Assembly: GCF_002157895.1 (NCBI RefSeq) | Contig: NZ_CP021377.1 | Location: 868,001 to 932,000 of the forward strand | Source of the DNA: Oceanisphaera profunda | Lineage (GTDB): Bacteria > Pseudomonadota > Gammaproteobacteria > Enterobacterales > Aeromonadaceae | Length of the DNA stretch: 64,000 nucleotides | Direction of reading: 5' to 3' | In this document: piece after piece, positions 47,243-55,869 of the stretch | How the letters are laid out: each line of letters opens with the position of its first letter | Numbering within the stretch: the stretch's first letter is position 1 | Program-made: the position numbers and the translations under genes | The notes under the pieces: generated by a model | Told to the model about the DNA's origin: nothing | Seen by the model: the letters and a program-made list of their open reading frames with translations, nothing else | The model's database searches: none

Positions 47243-47590
47243 ATGAGTCTGTCTATTTATCATAACCCGCGCTGCTCCAAAAGCCGCGAGACATTAGCGC
47301 TGCTCGAAGCACAAGGGCTGAACCCTGAGATTATCAAATATCTCGACACGCCACCTGATGCAGATCAGATCCGCACCCTGCTCGCCCAGCTTAGCATGAG
47401 CTCCGCGCGCCAGTTAATGCGCACCAAAGAAGCCATTTACGCAGAATTAAACTTGGCCGATGAGCAAGATGAAGCAGCATTAATCGAAGCTATGGTGGCA
47501 AACCCTAAGCTGATAGAGCGCCCAATCGTGGTTAACGGCAATCAAGCCGCCTTGGGCCGCCCGCCCGAGCAAGTGTTGGATATTTTATAA
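47243..47590 (+). CDS. yfgD: ArsC-family protein (YfgD-like arsenate reductase)
   Basis: The 115-residue protein has the ArsC/Spx fold motif YHNPRCSKSRETLALLEAQG (Cys11) and RPIVVNGNQAALGRPPEQVLDIL. ATG at 47243 has GAGGAG 6 nt upstream; the longer frame back to 47021 is not supported. The family uses glutaredoxin for arsenate reduction, but YfgD's role is not established. The stop overlaps the next gene by 1 nt (TAATG), and bepA lies nearby, as in E. coli. Confidence 0.88.
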   Translation: MSLSIYHNPRCSKSRETLALLEAQGLNPEIIKYLDTPPDADQIRTLLAQLSMSSARQLMRTKEAIYAELNLADEQDEAALIEAMVANPKLIERPIVVNGNQAALGRPPEQVLDIL

Positions 47591-47979
47591 TGACCACTCA
47601 ATTAGCACGCGCATTGGCGCTGATTGGCTACTTCGGCCTAATGTTATGGGTGGTGCTGTGGCATGGCGTTATCTCGCCCTCGCCGCACCTTAGCCTGACC
47701 TTCATGCTGATCATTTGGCTGCCTTGGTTGCTGATCCCCATTAAAGGCATGCTCCAAGGTAATCCTTATACTCATGCTTGGAGCGTGTACTTACTGCTGC
47801 CCTACTTCTTACACTCAGGCGTGCTGTTGTGGGCCGATGAAGGCGAACGTTGGTTGGCGATAGTAGAGTTGCTGCTGGCCGGCACCATGTTTATTGGCAA
47901 TATGTATTACGCCAAATTACGCGGCCGCGAGTTAGGCTTAAGTATTCGCCGCAAGAAAGCAGAAAAATCTGAAAGCTAG
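47590..47979 (+). CDS. DUF2069 membrane protein
   Basis: A 129-residue protein with about four membrane helices (10-28, 34-52, 67-84, 91-108) and a basic tail. It matches the DUF2069 family, which has no known function. It is translationally coupled to the arsC-like gene, an arrangement common in gammaproteobacteria. Confidence 0.85.
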   Translation: MTTQLARALALIGYFGLMLWVVLWHGVISPSPHLSLTFMLIIWLPWLLIPIKGMLQGNPYTHAWSVYLLLPYFLHSGVLLWADEGERWLAIVELLLAGTMFIGNMYYAKLRGRELGLSIRRKKAEKSES

Positions 47980-48101
47980 AAGCCTGTCTCGTAGTCACAC
48001 GTTTCTGTTGATTTTAATGATGTACTCTGAATAAACGGATTGCTCGACCAACACGTTGTAGGATACGCCGAAACAGAAATTTGTAGTTGCCATGTTTGTC
48101 G

Positions 48102-48207
48102 TTTGTAGCTGCCCGTCTCTTCAGCGAAGAGGACTTCGGCAGGCCAGCTTTACTGGCTTTTTAAGACCTAAACACAAAACCGAGCCGAATAAATTGGCTC
48201 CTACAAG
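48102..48207 (+). repeat. REP-like 106-bp inverted-repeat element, copy B
   Basis: Begins TTTGTAGCTGCC and ends GCCGAATAAATTGGCTCCTACAAG. The inner GGCAGGCCAGCTTTACTGGC and AAACCGAGCCGAATAAATTGGC tracts match the reverse complement of copy A over the same 106-bp length. Confidence 0.75.
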
Positions 48208-48217
48208 AGCAAAACAT

Positions 48218-48250
48218 AAAAACCAAGCCTACAGCAGGCTCGGTTTTTTT
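48218..48250. terminator. Bidirectional terminator between the DUF2069 and ABC permease genes
   Basis: Stem AAAAACCAAGCCT / AGGCTCGGTTTTT (one mismatch) with a 5-nt loop and T runs on both strands. Confidence 0.85.
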
Positions 48251-48280
48251 ACGCCTCACTATTTACACCCCACTCCTTAC
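48246..48280 (-). repeat. Class A heptad array at the ABC permease (HisM-like) stop
   Basis: Plus-strand units TTTTTAC, GCCTCAC, TATTTAC, ACCCCAC, TCCTTAC, each ending in TAC or CAC. The sense-strand reading starts GTAAGGA, which includes the gene's TAA stop, and carries TAA or TGA in most units. Confidence 0.78.
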
Positions 48281-48969
48281 GATCTGGGCTGTAAATGCTT
48301 GGACCAGCGATTTTCTAGGCGACGAAAGCCCCACACTAGAACAAAGGTTAAGCACATGTATAACAAGCCAGCGGCCAAGAAGGCTTCAAAGGGCGAGTAA
48401 TAACGGGAGTTAACAATGCGGGCCGCGCCCGTTAAATCGCCAATGGTGATGATCCCCGCCACGGCTGAGCCGTGCAGCATAAAAATCACCTCATTACTGT
48501 ACGCCGGTAAGGCACGACGAAACGAGTTAGGTAATATAATGCGGCGCAAGGTGGTGAATTTACTCATGCCATAGGCATAGGCCGCCTCCACTTGGCCCCT
48601 AGGCATACCATTAATGGCGCCGCGAATAATCTCCGCCGTATAGGCGCTGGTGTTTAAGGTAAAAGCTAAAATGGCACAAAACCATGCCTGACTAAATAAC
48701 TCCCAAGCGATGGACTCCCGTAGCCACTGCCATTGACCAGCGCCGTAATAAATAAGAAACAGCTGCACCAATAACGGCGTGCCACGGAAGAAATAAATAT
48801 AGGCCCACGCTGGCGCCTTAAGCAGCCAATGGTGACTATTACGCAAGATGGCCAGCGGCACGGCAATCACTAAGCCAATCACCAAAGACACGGCCACTAG
48901 CCACACAGTGGTGTAAAAACCCTGCCAATAGGTGGGCCACTCGTTAGCGATAATCGTTAAATCCATCAT
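48277..48969 (-). CDS. Basic amino acid ABC transporter permease, HisM-like
   Basis: A 230-residue inner-membrane permease of the HisM/GlnP family with about five helices and the EAA-loop (EAAYAYGMSKFTTLRRIILPNSFRRALPAYSNEVI) that docks to the ATPase. It pairs with the upstream HisQ-like subunit (19-bp gap). The set ATPase-binding protein-HisQ-HisM resembles aot/his/art systems for arginine, ornithine, lysine or histidine. Confidence 0.9.
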   Translation of the reverse strand: MMDLTIIANEWPTYWQGFYTTVWLVAVSLVIGLVIAVPLAILRNSHHWLLKAPAWAYIYFFRGTPLLVQLFLIYYGAGQWQWLRESIAWELFSQAWFCAILAFTLNTSAYTAEIIRGAINGMPRGQVEAAYAYGMSKFTTLRRIILPNSFRRALPAYSNEVIFMLHGSAVAGIITIGDLTGAARIVNSRYYSPFEAFLAAGLLYMCLTFVLVWGFRRLENRWSKHLQPRS

Positions 48970-48988
48970 CTACCTCGTATGAATCGCG

Positions 48989-49729
48989 CTATCGGGTGTG
49001 CAGCGCATAGCGGCGCTCGGCCCATTTCAAAAAGGAGGTCGAAATGGCGGTGAACAAGAGAAACGTGATGGCGACTGCCATATAAAAAGTAAAAGGTAAC
49101 TGAGTGGCACCCGCGGCCAGCGAGGCTTTTCGGACCATATCATCGAGACCAATAATGGATACCAAAGCCGTGGTTTTCAGCAACACCAACCAATTGTTGC
49201 CCAGCCCAGGCAGCGCATGGCGCATCATTTGCGGGAATAAAATACGTCGCAGCACTTGGCCCTTGGTCATGCCATAAGCCCGCGCCGCTTCTAGCTCCCC
49301 TTGATCCACCGCTAAAATAGCACCGCGAAAGGTTTCCGTCATATAGGCGCCAAAGATAAAACCTATGGTTAGCACGCCGGCAATAAAAGGGCTGAGCTCA
49401 ATATAATCGGGCACATAAGCCGTCCATTCATGAGCGGGATTATCGGCCCCCAGCCAGCTGTTTAGCTTTTCATTTAAGGCGGTGAGTGAGTTATTGAGTA
49501 ATACTTGGCCGCCAAAAAATAGCAGCATCATTAACACTAAATCGGGAATGCCGCGAATCACTGTGGTGTAGAGAGTGGCCAGCCAGCGGGCGGGTTTAAA
49601 GGTCGAGAGTTTGGCCAGCGCCCCCAACAAACCTAGGGTCACGGCTAATAACAGGGAGAGTAAAGCCACTTGTATGGTGAGCTCGGCGCCTTGCAGCAAG
49701 GAGCTTTCGTATCCTTTTAAGTCCAGCAT
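48989..49729 (-). CDS. Basic amino acid ABC transporter permease, HisQ-like
   Basis: The 246-residue permease starts at ATG 49729 (MLDLKGYESSLLQGAELTIQVALL), with AGGAG 6 nt upstream. A longer frame to 49804 is not family-like. The EAA-loop is ELEAARAYGMTKGQVLRRILFPQMMRHALPG. It forms the membrane pore with the HisM-like protein. A hairpin separates it from the binding-protein gene. Confidence 0.9.
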   Translation of the reverse strand: MLDLKGYESSLLQGAELTIQVALLSLLLAVTLGLLGALAKLSTFKPARWLATLYTTVIRGIPDLVLMMLLFFGGQVLLNNSLTALNEKLNSWLGADNPAHEWTAYVPDYIELSPFIAGVLTIGFIFGAYMTETFRGAILAVDQGELEAARAYGMTKGQVLRRILFPQMMRHALPGLGNNWLVLLKTTALVSIIGLDDMVRKASLAAGATQLPFTFYMAVAITFLLFTAISTSFLKWAERRYALHTR

Positions 49730-49794
49730 CACCCACTCCTGTGGTATTGGTCTCCTAATTGCCTGTCCTACAGCGCTAAAGAAGCAGTCCAAAC

Positions 49795-49822
49795 AAAAGG
49801 CCACTTAACCTTAGTGGCCTTT
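49795..49822 (-). terminator. Hairpin between the binding-protein and permease genes
   Basis: Stem AAAGGCCACT / AGTGGCCTTT with a 7-nt loop and four T on the minus strand. It fits partial termination that keeps the binding protein in excess. Confidence 0.75.
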
Positions 49823-49831
49823 ACTTACTTA

Positions 49832-50608
49832 TTATTCACCGTAAACGTCGTATTCAAAATATTTGTTATTTACGGCTTCGTATTTACCATTTGCTCTGAG
49901 ATCCACAATGGCCTTATTGAGCTGGTCTTTTAAGTCTGAGTCTTGCTTGCGCACGGCAATACCAAAGCCCTCACCAAACCATTTTTCATCGGTAACAGAA
50001 GGGCCCACAAATTCATACTCATTACCGCCGTCTTTATTCAGCAGCCCTTCTTCAATGGCAGTGGCATCTAAGAATACATAATCGACACGACCCGCTTTTA
50101 AGTCCAGATAGGCTTCATCGGCGGTGCCATAACGCACTAAACTCACTTCTTTACCGAAGTTCTCAGTAAGATATTTATCGTGCGTGGTAGCAATTTGTAC
50201 GCCTACTTTTTTACCTTTTAATCCATCTTTACTGAGTTCAAGCTCGGTGCCTTTTTTGGCCACAAACTTATTGGGCACTAAAGCATAGCGGTCAGTAAAA
50301 TCGACGGTGCGTTGGCGCTCTTCGGTGATCGACATGGCGGCAATAATGGCGTCGTATTTACGAGCCAGTAGCGCCGGTATAATGCCGTCCCAATCTTGGG
50401 CAATCAGCTCACATTTCACCTGCATCTGTTCGCACAGCGCATTGGCCATATCCACATCAAAACCTTGCAGTTGGCCCTGCTCATCGGTCCAAGAGAACGG
50501 CGGGTAGGCCCCTTCAATACCAAAACGTACGGTTTTCCATTCCTTGGCTTGCACAGCACCGGCAGCCAGCGATGCCATAATGGCACCGGCGATTAACAGT
50601 TTATTCAT
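49832..50608 (-). CDS. Basic amino acid ABC transporter periplasmic binding protein
   Basis: A 258-residue type-2 periplasmic binding protein (family 3) with a signal peptide ending at about residue 21 (AVQA-KEW). The VRFGIEGAYPPFSW and GFDVDMANALCEQM blocks and the two cysteines of the CEQMQVKCEL loop match ArgT/HisJ/AotJ, so lysine, arginine, ornithine or histidine is the likely ligand. It is followed by the two permease genes. Confidence 0.92.
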   Translation of the reverse strand: MNKLLIAGAIMASLAAGAVQAKEWKTVRFGIEGAYPPFSWTDEQGQLQGFDVDMANALCEQMQVKCELIAQDWDGIIPALLARKYDAIIAAMSITEERQRTVDFTDRYALVPNKFVAKKGTELELSKDGLKGKKVGVQIATTHDKYLTENFGKEVSLVRYGTADEAYLDLKAGRVDYVFLDATAIEEGLLNKDGGNEYEFVGPSVTDEKWFGEGFGIAVRKQDSDLKDQLNKAIVDLRANGKYEAVNNKYFEYDVYGE

Positions 50609-50639
50609 GGTGTAACTCCTTGTATACGCATAGGTTTAT

Positions 50640-50700
50640 CTGATTCAACTATCCCGTTATTTAACTGTTCACTATTCAACTATTCACTTATTCAATACGG
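50640..50700 (-). repeat. 7-8-bp repeat tract after the ABC ATPase gene
   Basis: On the minus strand after the TAG stop it reads TTGAATA, AGTGAATA, GTTGAATA, GTGAACA, GTTAAATA, ACGGGATA, GTTGAATC. Most units hold TGA or TAA. Spacing alternates between 7 and 8 bp. Confidence 0.6.
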
Positions 50701-50712
50701 CTCAACTAGCGC

Positions 50713-51480
50713 CTAATACACGGTAGAAATAAACTGTTTAAAGCGCTCAGACTTAGGGTTAGCAAACACCGTTTTAGGATCGCCTTGCTCTTCCACCACG
50801 CCTTGATGTAAAAACAATAATTTATTCGCTACTTCTCGGGCAAAGCTCATTTCGTGGGTCACCACCAACATGGTACGGCCTTCTTCGGCCAAGCTCTGCA
50901 TTACCGCCAACACTTCGCCCACAAGTTCCGGATCCAGCGCCGAGGTCGGCTCATCGAAGAGCATTACTTCTGGCTCCACCGCCAAAGCCCGAGCAATAGC
51001 CGCTCTTTGTTGTTGACCGCCCGACAAGTGATTCGGGTAATCATCACGTTTATCAAACAGTCCAACTTTGTGTAATAACCCTTCAGCCTGCTCGACGGCT
51101 TGTTTTTTGGGCACCTTTAACACTTGGATCGGCACTTCGATAATGTTTTCTAAAATGGTCATATGGGACCATAAATTAAACCCTTGAAATACCATGGCCA
51201 AACGGGAGCGAATACGCTCCACTTGGCGCATATTTGCGGGCTGGCGCAGGCCATCTTTGCTGGTGTGCATCTCAATCAGCTCACCGTGTAAGCGCACCTC
51301 GCCGGCATTAGGGATTTCCAGCAGATTGATACAGCGCAACAGCGTCGACTTGCCGGATCCCGACGAGCCAATAATAGAAATCACGTCGCCCTGCTGTGCC
51401 GTTAAATCAATGCCTTTTAGCACTTCAATCGAACCAAAGTTTTTATATAAGCCTGACACCTCAAGGGCGGGTTTATTCAT
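50713..51480 (-). CDS. Basic amino acid ABC transporter ATP-binding protein, HisP-like
   Basis: The 255-residue ATPase has Walker [10 protein letters not shown], signature LSGGQQQR, Walker [13 protein letters not shown] and the H-loop VVTHEMSF. The [25 protein letters not shown] insertion is typical of HisP/AotP. ATG at 51480 has AGGA 7 nt upstream. It is first in the operon ATPase-binding protein-permease-permease and divergent from lysO. Confidence 0.94.
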   Translation of the reverse strand: MNKPALEVSGLYKNFGSIEVLKGIDLTAQQGDVISIIGSSGSGKSTLLRCINLLEIPNAGEVRLHGELIEMHTSKDGLRQPANMRQVERIRSRLAMVFQGFNLWSHMTILENIIEVPIQVLKVPKKQAVEQAEGLLHKVGLFDKRDDYPNHLSGGQQQRAAIARALAVEPEVMLFDEPTSALDPELVGEVLAVMQSLAEEGRTMLVVTHEMSFAREVANKLLFLHQGVVEEQGDPKTVFANPKSERFKQFISTVY

Positions 51481-51816
51481 CAAAGAATCCTTGCAACAGG
51501 GCAGCTATTTCTACCTTAGCCGCTACTCAGCTCGCCAACAGCAATGCTAAAGTAACAATTAATTAACCTGCATTAAAAACTAACAGCTGTTTAGGGGAAT
51601 AACAACCGAATGTCTTGGTCCTTGTTGCTATCCGTGCTCAAGCGCATAAAAACACGCAAAAACAACTCGTTAACGAGTAAGTTACTGGTAGCAATGAAAC
51701 GCTACGCTTAGGCTTTCGTTGCCGTTCGTGCTCACGTATGCTGCGAGTCTCGAGATAAACTTTTATTTTGCTCGCCGCCTTGTTCGCCCATTCACCGCAT
51801 TAAGGGATCTCACTTT
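51481..51816. other. Divergent promoter region between the ABC operon and lysO
   Basis: A 336-bp stretch without a gene. No clear lysine riboswitch (L box) or ARG box could be read. Some inverted sequence (CAACTCGTTAACGAGTAAG at about 51661) is present but cannot be assigned. Confidence 0.45.
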
Positions 51817-52722
51817 ATGTATTCCGGCTTATTACTGGTGTTATTACCCCTTATGCTTGGCTATTGCGTGCCTTGTCGTTCGACGACAATTTTGCGACTG
51901 TTGAATCTAGCGGTGGCACGCATGGTGTATTTGATTTTATTTTTGATGGGCATCAGCCTGGCCTTCGTCGATAACTTAGTCAGCCATTTGGGCACCATCT
52001 TCAGCGTCAGCTTGGTGTTTTTAGCGTGTATCAGTGCGGCCAACTTAGTTGGATTATGGTGCTTAGATAGGCGCCATAACCGACTCACAGGCGAGCCCGG
52101 TGCGCCCTTACAAAGCAAGTGGCGCTTATTGTTGGATTCGGTTTGGCTATGCTTGGTGATTTTGGGCGGTGTGGCTATTGGCCAAGTATTGGATCCCAGT
52201 TGGTTTGCAGTAGACACCTTAAGTGAGTGGGCACTGATGTTATTATTGCTGTTGATTGGCGTGCAACTGAGAAACTCCGGTATGCCATTACGGCAAATTT
52301 TACTTAATCCTTGGGGCTTGAGTATTGCCGCCGTGGTATTAGTCAGCTCTTGGGTCGGCGGTATTGCAGGCGCGGTGATTTTAGATATGCCACTGCAGCA
52401 CGGCTTGGCCTTCTCCGCAGGCTATGGCTGGTATTCACTATCAGGCATTTTAATCAGCGACCAATTAGGTCCGGTGCTGGGCAGTGCGGCCTTTATTAAC
52501 GACTTAGCGCGTGAGCTATTCGCTATTATGTTGATCCCCACTTTAATGCGCCGCTTCCCCTCTGTGGCCATCGGCTATGGTGCTGCCACCGCCATGGACT
52601 TTACCTTGCCGGTATTACAACGCTCAGGCGGTGTGGCCGTGGTGCCAGTGGCCATTGTTTCGGGCTTTATCTTGAGCCTAGCCGCACCGGTCTTTATGTT
52701 AGGTTTTTTATCGTTAGGCTAA
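51817..52722 (+). CDS. lysO: Lysine exporter LysO family protein
   Basis: A 301-residue inner-membrane protein of the LysO (DUF340, YbjE) family with about eight helices. The GYGWYSLSGILI, GSAAFINDLAREL and GAATAMDFTLPVLQRSGG blocks are hallmarks of the family. LysO exports lysine and thialysine in E. coli. The neighbouring basic amino acid importer and downstream asd fit a lysine-related locus. Confidence 0.92.
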   Translation: MYSGLLLVLLPLMLGYCVPCRSTTILRLLNLAVARMVYLILFLMGISLAFVDNLVSHLGTIFSVSLVFLACISAANLVGLWCLDRRHNRLTGEPGAPLQSKWRLLLDSVWLCLVILGGVAIGQVLDPSWFAVDTLSEWALMLLLLLIGVQLRNSGMPLRQILLNPWGLSIAAVVLVSSWVGGIAGAVILDMPLQHGLAFSAGYGWYSLSGILISDQLGPVLGSAAFINDLARELFAIMLIPTLMRRFPSVAIGYGAATAMDFTLPVLQRSGGVAVVPVAIVSGFILSLAAPVFMLGFLSLG

Positions 52723-52901
52723 AATCACCGCCGTGCGCCGCGTACGAAGCGCTTAACGATTGTCGTGTGTCTGAGCGCTAATTGAAGCTAAATTAGCCGG
52801 TTATCGAGGGAATTTGCCTTTATTTCTTGCACCTTGGCGCTCAATCCGTATTGTGAATAGAGAATTTGATTTATTTACTTCCAAAGGAAGGACACTTGAA
52901 T

Positions 52902-54005
52902 ATGAAAACTGTAGGTCTGGTCGGTTGGCGCGGTATGGTGGGCTCGGTATTAATGAGCCGCATGGTAGAAGAAGGCGATTTCTCCCGCATTAAACCGGTC
53001 TTTTTTACTACCTCGCAAGCGGGTCAGCCCGCCCCTGATTTTGGCACCGACGCCGGTACGCTGCAGAATGCCTACGACATAGAGGCGCTCAAGGCGCTGG
53101 ACGTAGTCCTCACCTGCCAAGGCGGCGACTACACCAACGAGGTGTATCCAAAACTTCGAGCCGCAGGCTGGAACGGTTACTGGATTGATGCGGCGTCTGC
53201 ACTGCGTATGGACGACGATGCCATCATAGTGCTGGATCCGGTAAACGGTAAAAACATCACAGACGCATTGGCTAAGGGCACTAAAACCTTCGTTGGCGGC
53301 AACTGTACCGTTAGCTTAATGATGATGGCGCTGGGCGGCTTGTTTGAAAAAGACTTAGTCGAATGGATAGCCGTGTCTACCTATCAAGCTGCTTCCGGTG
53401 GCGGTGCCCGTCATATGCGCGAGCTGATTAATCAGATGGGTATGTTGCGCGATGAAGTGGCCGATGAACTGGCAGATCCCGCTTCTGCTATTTTGGAGCT
53501 AGAGCGCAAAGTTACCGAGAAAACTCGCAGTGGCGACTTACCAGTCGATAACTTCGGCGTACCTTTGGCCGGCAGCTTGATCCCATGGATTGATACTCAG
53601 CTCGATAATGGCCAAAGCCGTGAAGAGTGGAAAGGCCAAGCCGAGACCAATAAAATCTTAGGTAACAGCCAGCCTATCCCTATCGATGGTCTCTGTGTGC
53701 GCATCGGTGCGCTACGTTGCCACAGCCAGTCGTTTACCATTAAGCTGAAAAAAGATCTGCCGATTAGTGAAATTGAACAGATTTTGGCGGCTAACAACGA
53801 TTGGGTAAAGGTTATCCCCAACGATCGTCAAGCGTCCATGGAGCAGCTCACGCCCGCCGCCGTCACCGGTACCTTGAATGTACCTGTGGGTCGCTTGCGC
53901 AAGTTGAACATGGGCCCAGAATATCTGTCAGCCTTCTCAGTAGGTGACCAGCTGTTATGGGGTGCCGCCGAGCCGCTGCGCCGCATGTTGCACTTGCTGC
54001 CGTAA
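52902..54005 (+). CDS. asd: Aspartate-semialdehyde dehydrogenase
   Basis: Asd reduces aspartyl phosphate to the semialdehyde in the lysine, DAP, threonine and methionine pathways. The 367 residues equal E. coli Asd. The NADP motif is GWRGMVGS and the nucleophile Cys135 is in [12 protein letters not shown] at 52902 is chosen; the frame from 52866 is not family-like. AAGGA lies upstream. A strong terminator follows. Confidence 0.97.
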   Translation: MKTVGLVGWRGMVGSVLMSRMVEEGDFSRIKPVFFTTSQAGQPAPDFGTDAGTLQNAYDIEALKALDVVLTCQGGDYTNEVYPKLRAAGWNGYWIDAASALRMDDDAIIVLDPVNGKNITDALAKGTKTFVGGNCTVSLMMMALGGLFEKDLVEWIAVSTYQAASGGGARHMRELINQMGMLRDEVADELADPASAILELERKVTEKTRSGDLPVDNFGVPLAGSLIPWIDTQLDNGQSREEWKGQAETNKILGNSQPIPIDGLCVRIGALRCHSQSFTIKLKKDLPISEIEQILAANNDWVKVIPNDRQASMEQLTPAAVTGTLNVPVGRLRKLNMGPEYLSAFSVGDQLLWGAAEPLRRMLHLLP

Positions 54006-54035
54006 GCACACACTAAGCACAAATTTTGTGCAGTT

Positions 54036-54066
54036 AAAAAGCCCGCCATATTCGGCGGGCTTTTTT
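54036..54066 (+). terminator. asd terminator
   Basis: Stem AAAAAGCCCGCC / GGCGGGCTTTTT with a 6-nt loop and a T run, 31 bp after the asd stop. Confidence 0.92.
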
Positions 54067-54154
54067 GTCGGCATTAGCATCAGAAGTCGACTATTCGAAA
54101 AACAAGATTCGGGGTAGAGAATAAAACTAACCGCGAGCCCAGCTTTATAAAGCG

Positions 54155-55216
54155 CTACACCTGCGCTTCTTGCATAATCACCAATTGCAGCTCGTCGGCC
54201 ACCACTTGGTTGCGGCCCATCGCCTTAGCTTGATAGAGCCTTTCATCGGCCAGTTTTACGACAGGTTCAAATGCGGAGATTTCATTGAAGATGGCCACTC
54301 CCGCACTAAAGGTCACGGAAATGGCCGCATCATTATGGTGAAAAATGATATTGGCAAACTCATCTTTTATTTTTCTGATCAGTGATTCAGTGGCACTGAT
54401 TGAAATATCGTAAAAGACCAGTAAGAACTCTTCTCCGCCCCAGCGCGCCGTTAAGTCCCCGCCTTTAACATTATCTTTAAGCAACTTGGCGAGCCGCATC
54501 AGCACCATATCGCCAAAATCGTGGCCGTAGTTATCATTAACAGATTTAAAACAATCTATATCCAGCATCACCATGATGGCCGATTGCTGAATACCTTTTT
54601 CCTTGAGGGCGACCATAATACCATTGCGATTCAGCAAGCCGGTTAACGGGTCGGTATTGGCGAGGTATCGGTGGTTTTCTGAGGTTTCGGAGATCACGGC
54701 ATAAGAACCAATACGAATCCACTCACTGGTCAAGATCAACACATAAAGGGCAAAAGAGGAGGTGATGATCCTAATGGCTTCCGGATGGGAATAATTATAG
54801 ACAAACGTGAAGGGCCCTAAAATAAGTACCGAGCTTATCACCAAATAAAGCCCCATATAAATGCTGCCGACTTTGGGCCCTGCCAGCAATACCATCAACA
54901 TGGAGATGGAGTAGGTCCAATATACCCCAGAACCTTCAGCGCCCCCACTCAACAACAAATACCAGGTTAAAAAGAGCAAAGTAGACGCCAGAAAAAGGCT
55001 CATGGGCTGAGTATTAATGGCTTTTCTGACGATAAAGGCCACGGTTAAGACTATACCGATAAAGAGAAACAGCACACAAAACAGTACGAATCGCCCCTGC
55101 ATAAGAGAAACAGTCCCAAAAATGCAGAGAAAAAGTGTACCAATCGCCGAGAAAGCGAGCACTAATGTCCGTTTGCGCTCATTCTCAATTTCGCCTGGGG
55201 TTTTTCCAAAGTTCAA
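54155..55216 (-). CDS. Membrane diguanylate cyclase (GGDEF domain)
   Basis: A 353-residue protein with about six N-terminal membrane helices (about 20-175) and a C-terminal GGDEF domain (LTGLLNRNGIM ... RWGGEEFLLVF). The GGEEF active site is intact, so it should make cyclic di-GMP. No inhibitory RxxD was noted before it. TTG at 55216 is preferred because GGAGG lies 8 nt upstream; a GTG at 55267 would add 17 residues. The signal sensed by the membrane part is unknown. Confidence 0.85.
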   Translation of the reverse strand: MNFGKTPGEIENERKRTLVLAFSAIGTLFLCIFGTVSLMQGRFVLFCVLFLFIGIVLTVAFIVRKAINTQPMSLFLASTLLFLTWYLLLSGGAEGSGVYWTYSISMLMVLLAGPKVGSIYMGLYLVISSVLILGPFTFVYNYSHPEAIRIITSSFALYVLILTSEWIRIGSYAVISETSENHRYLANTDPLTGLLNRNGIMVALKEKGIQQSAIMVMLDIDCFKSVNDNYGHDFGDMVLMRLAKLLKDNVKGGDLTARWGGEEFLLVFYDISISATESLIRKIKDEFANIIFHHNDAAISVTFSAGVAIFNEISAFEPVVKLADERLYQAKAMGRNQVVADELQLVIMQEAQV

Positions 55217-55869
55217 TATGTATCCCTCCGCCCTTACGTAACACCATTTCCAGTAGGCTGGGCGCACTTAAGATGTACGCTTACTACTTAACTCGAATAA
55301 CGATGCCGTTAGCATCCTGCTAGGGCATGTCGCATTAGCGTATACCTGCGTATTAGCTACTTATTTATGAGCCGTGCTTTTTGTGAACCGTATTTTTGGT
55401 ACGTAACACTTAATGCTCACGGTACGTTACACATAAAAATAATTTCCCATTATAGGTTGCACTTGTTGCAAAAAGATAGAGGCACTCGAGTTGTCACTCT
55501 AAGTTCAGAGGGTCACAGCCACTTTCGCTCACTTTATCGATACATTTAATGGTTCATGCAAGTTGCTAGTTACCAACACATAGCGTGTTAATGGTGAGCG
55601 CCCCCTGTAGGAAAAGATAACGCCGTAGCCGAGAGTCGTATGTATCTTCACAACAAAATATAGTCGCTATCTGGATAAGCTGTCATAAAAATCGCAGACA
55701 ATTCATCACTTGCCGTCTCAAACGCAGTACTTGCTCCTATTCAGTCACCATGAACACTGCCTGCTATTTAAGCTTGATAGTCGAAGTGGCTCTTAAACGT
55801 ACTTGTTCATTTTCTGTTCGCGGGTTAGGATCTGCCTCCTTTTTTGCCGATCACCACCCCGAGGCTCTC
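55217..55869. other. Gene-free divergent region between the cyclase and ycaO
   Basis: About 650 bp with no supported gene. An in-frame extension of ycaO to 55750 exists but is not family-like. It should hold both promoters. No clear repeat array is present. Confidence 0.5.

Noticed and set aside
50640-50700. ARG boxes upstream of the binding-protein gene
   Set aside because: The TGAATA motifs repeat directly at 7-8 bp and do not form the 18-bp ArgR dyad.
51481-51816. Lysine riboswitch before lysO
   Set aside because: The conserved L-box core blocks could not be found on either strand.
55750-55869. Upstream extension of ycaO by 40 codons
   Set aside because: The family starts at MKTFIP (55870); the extra codons show no conservation features.
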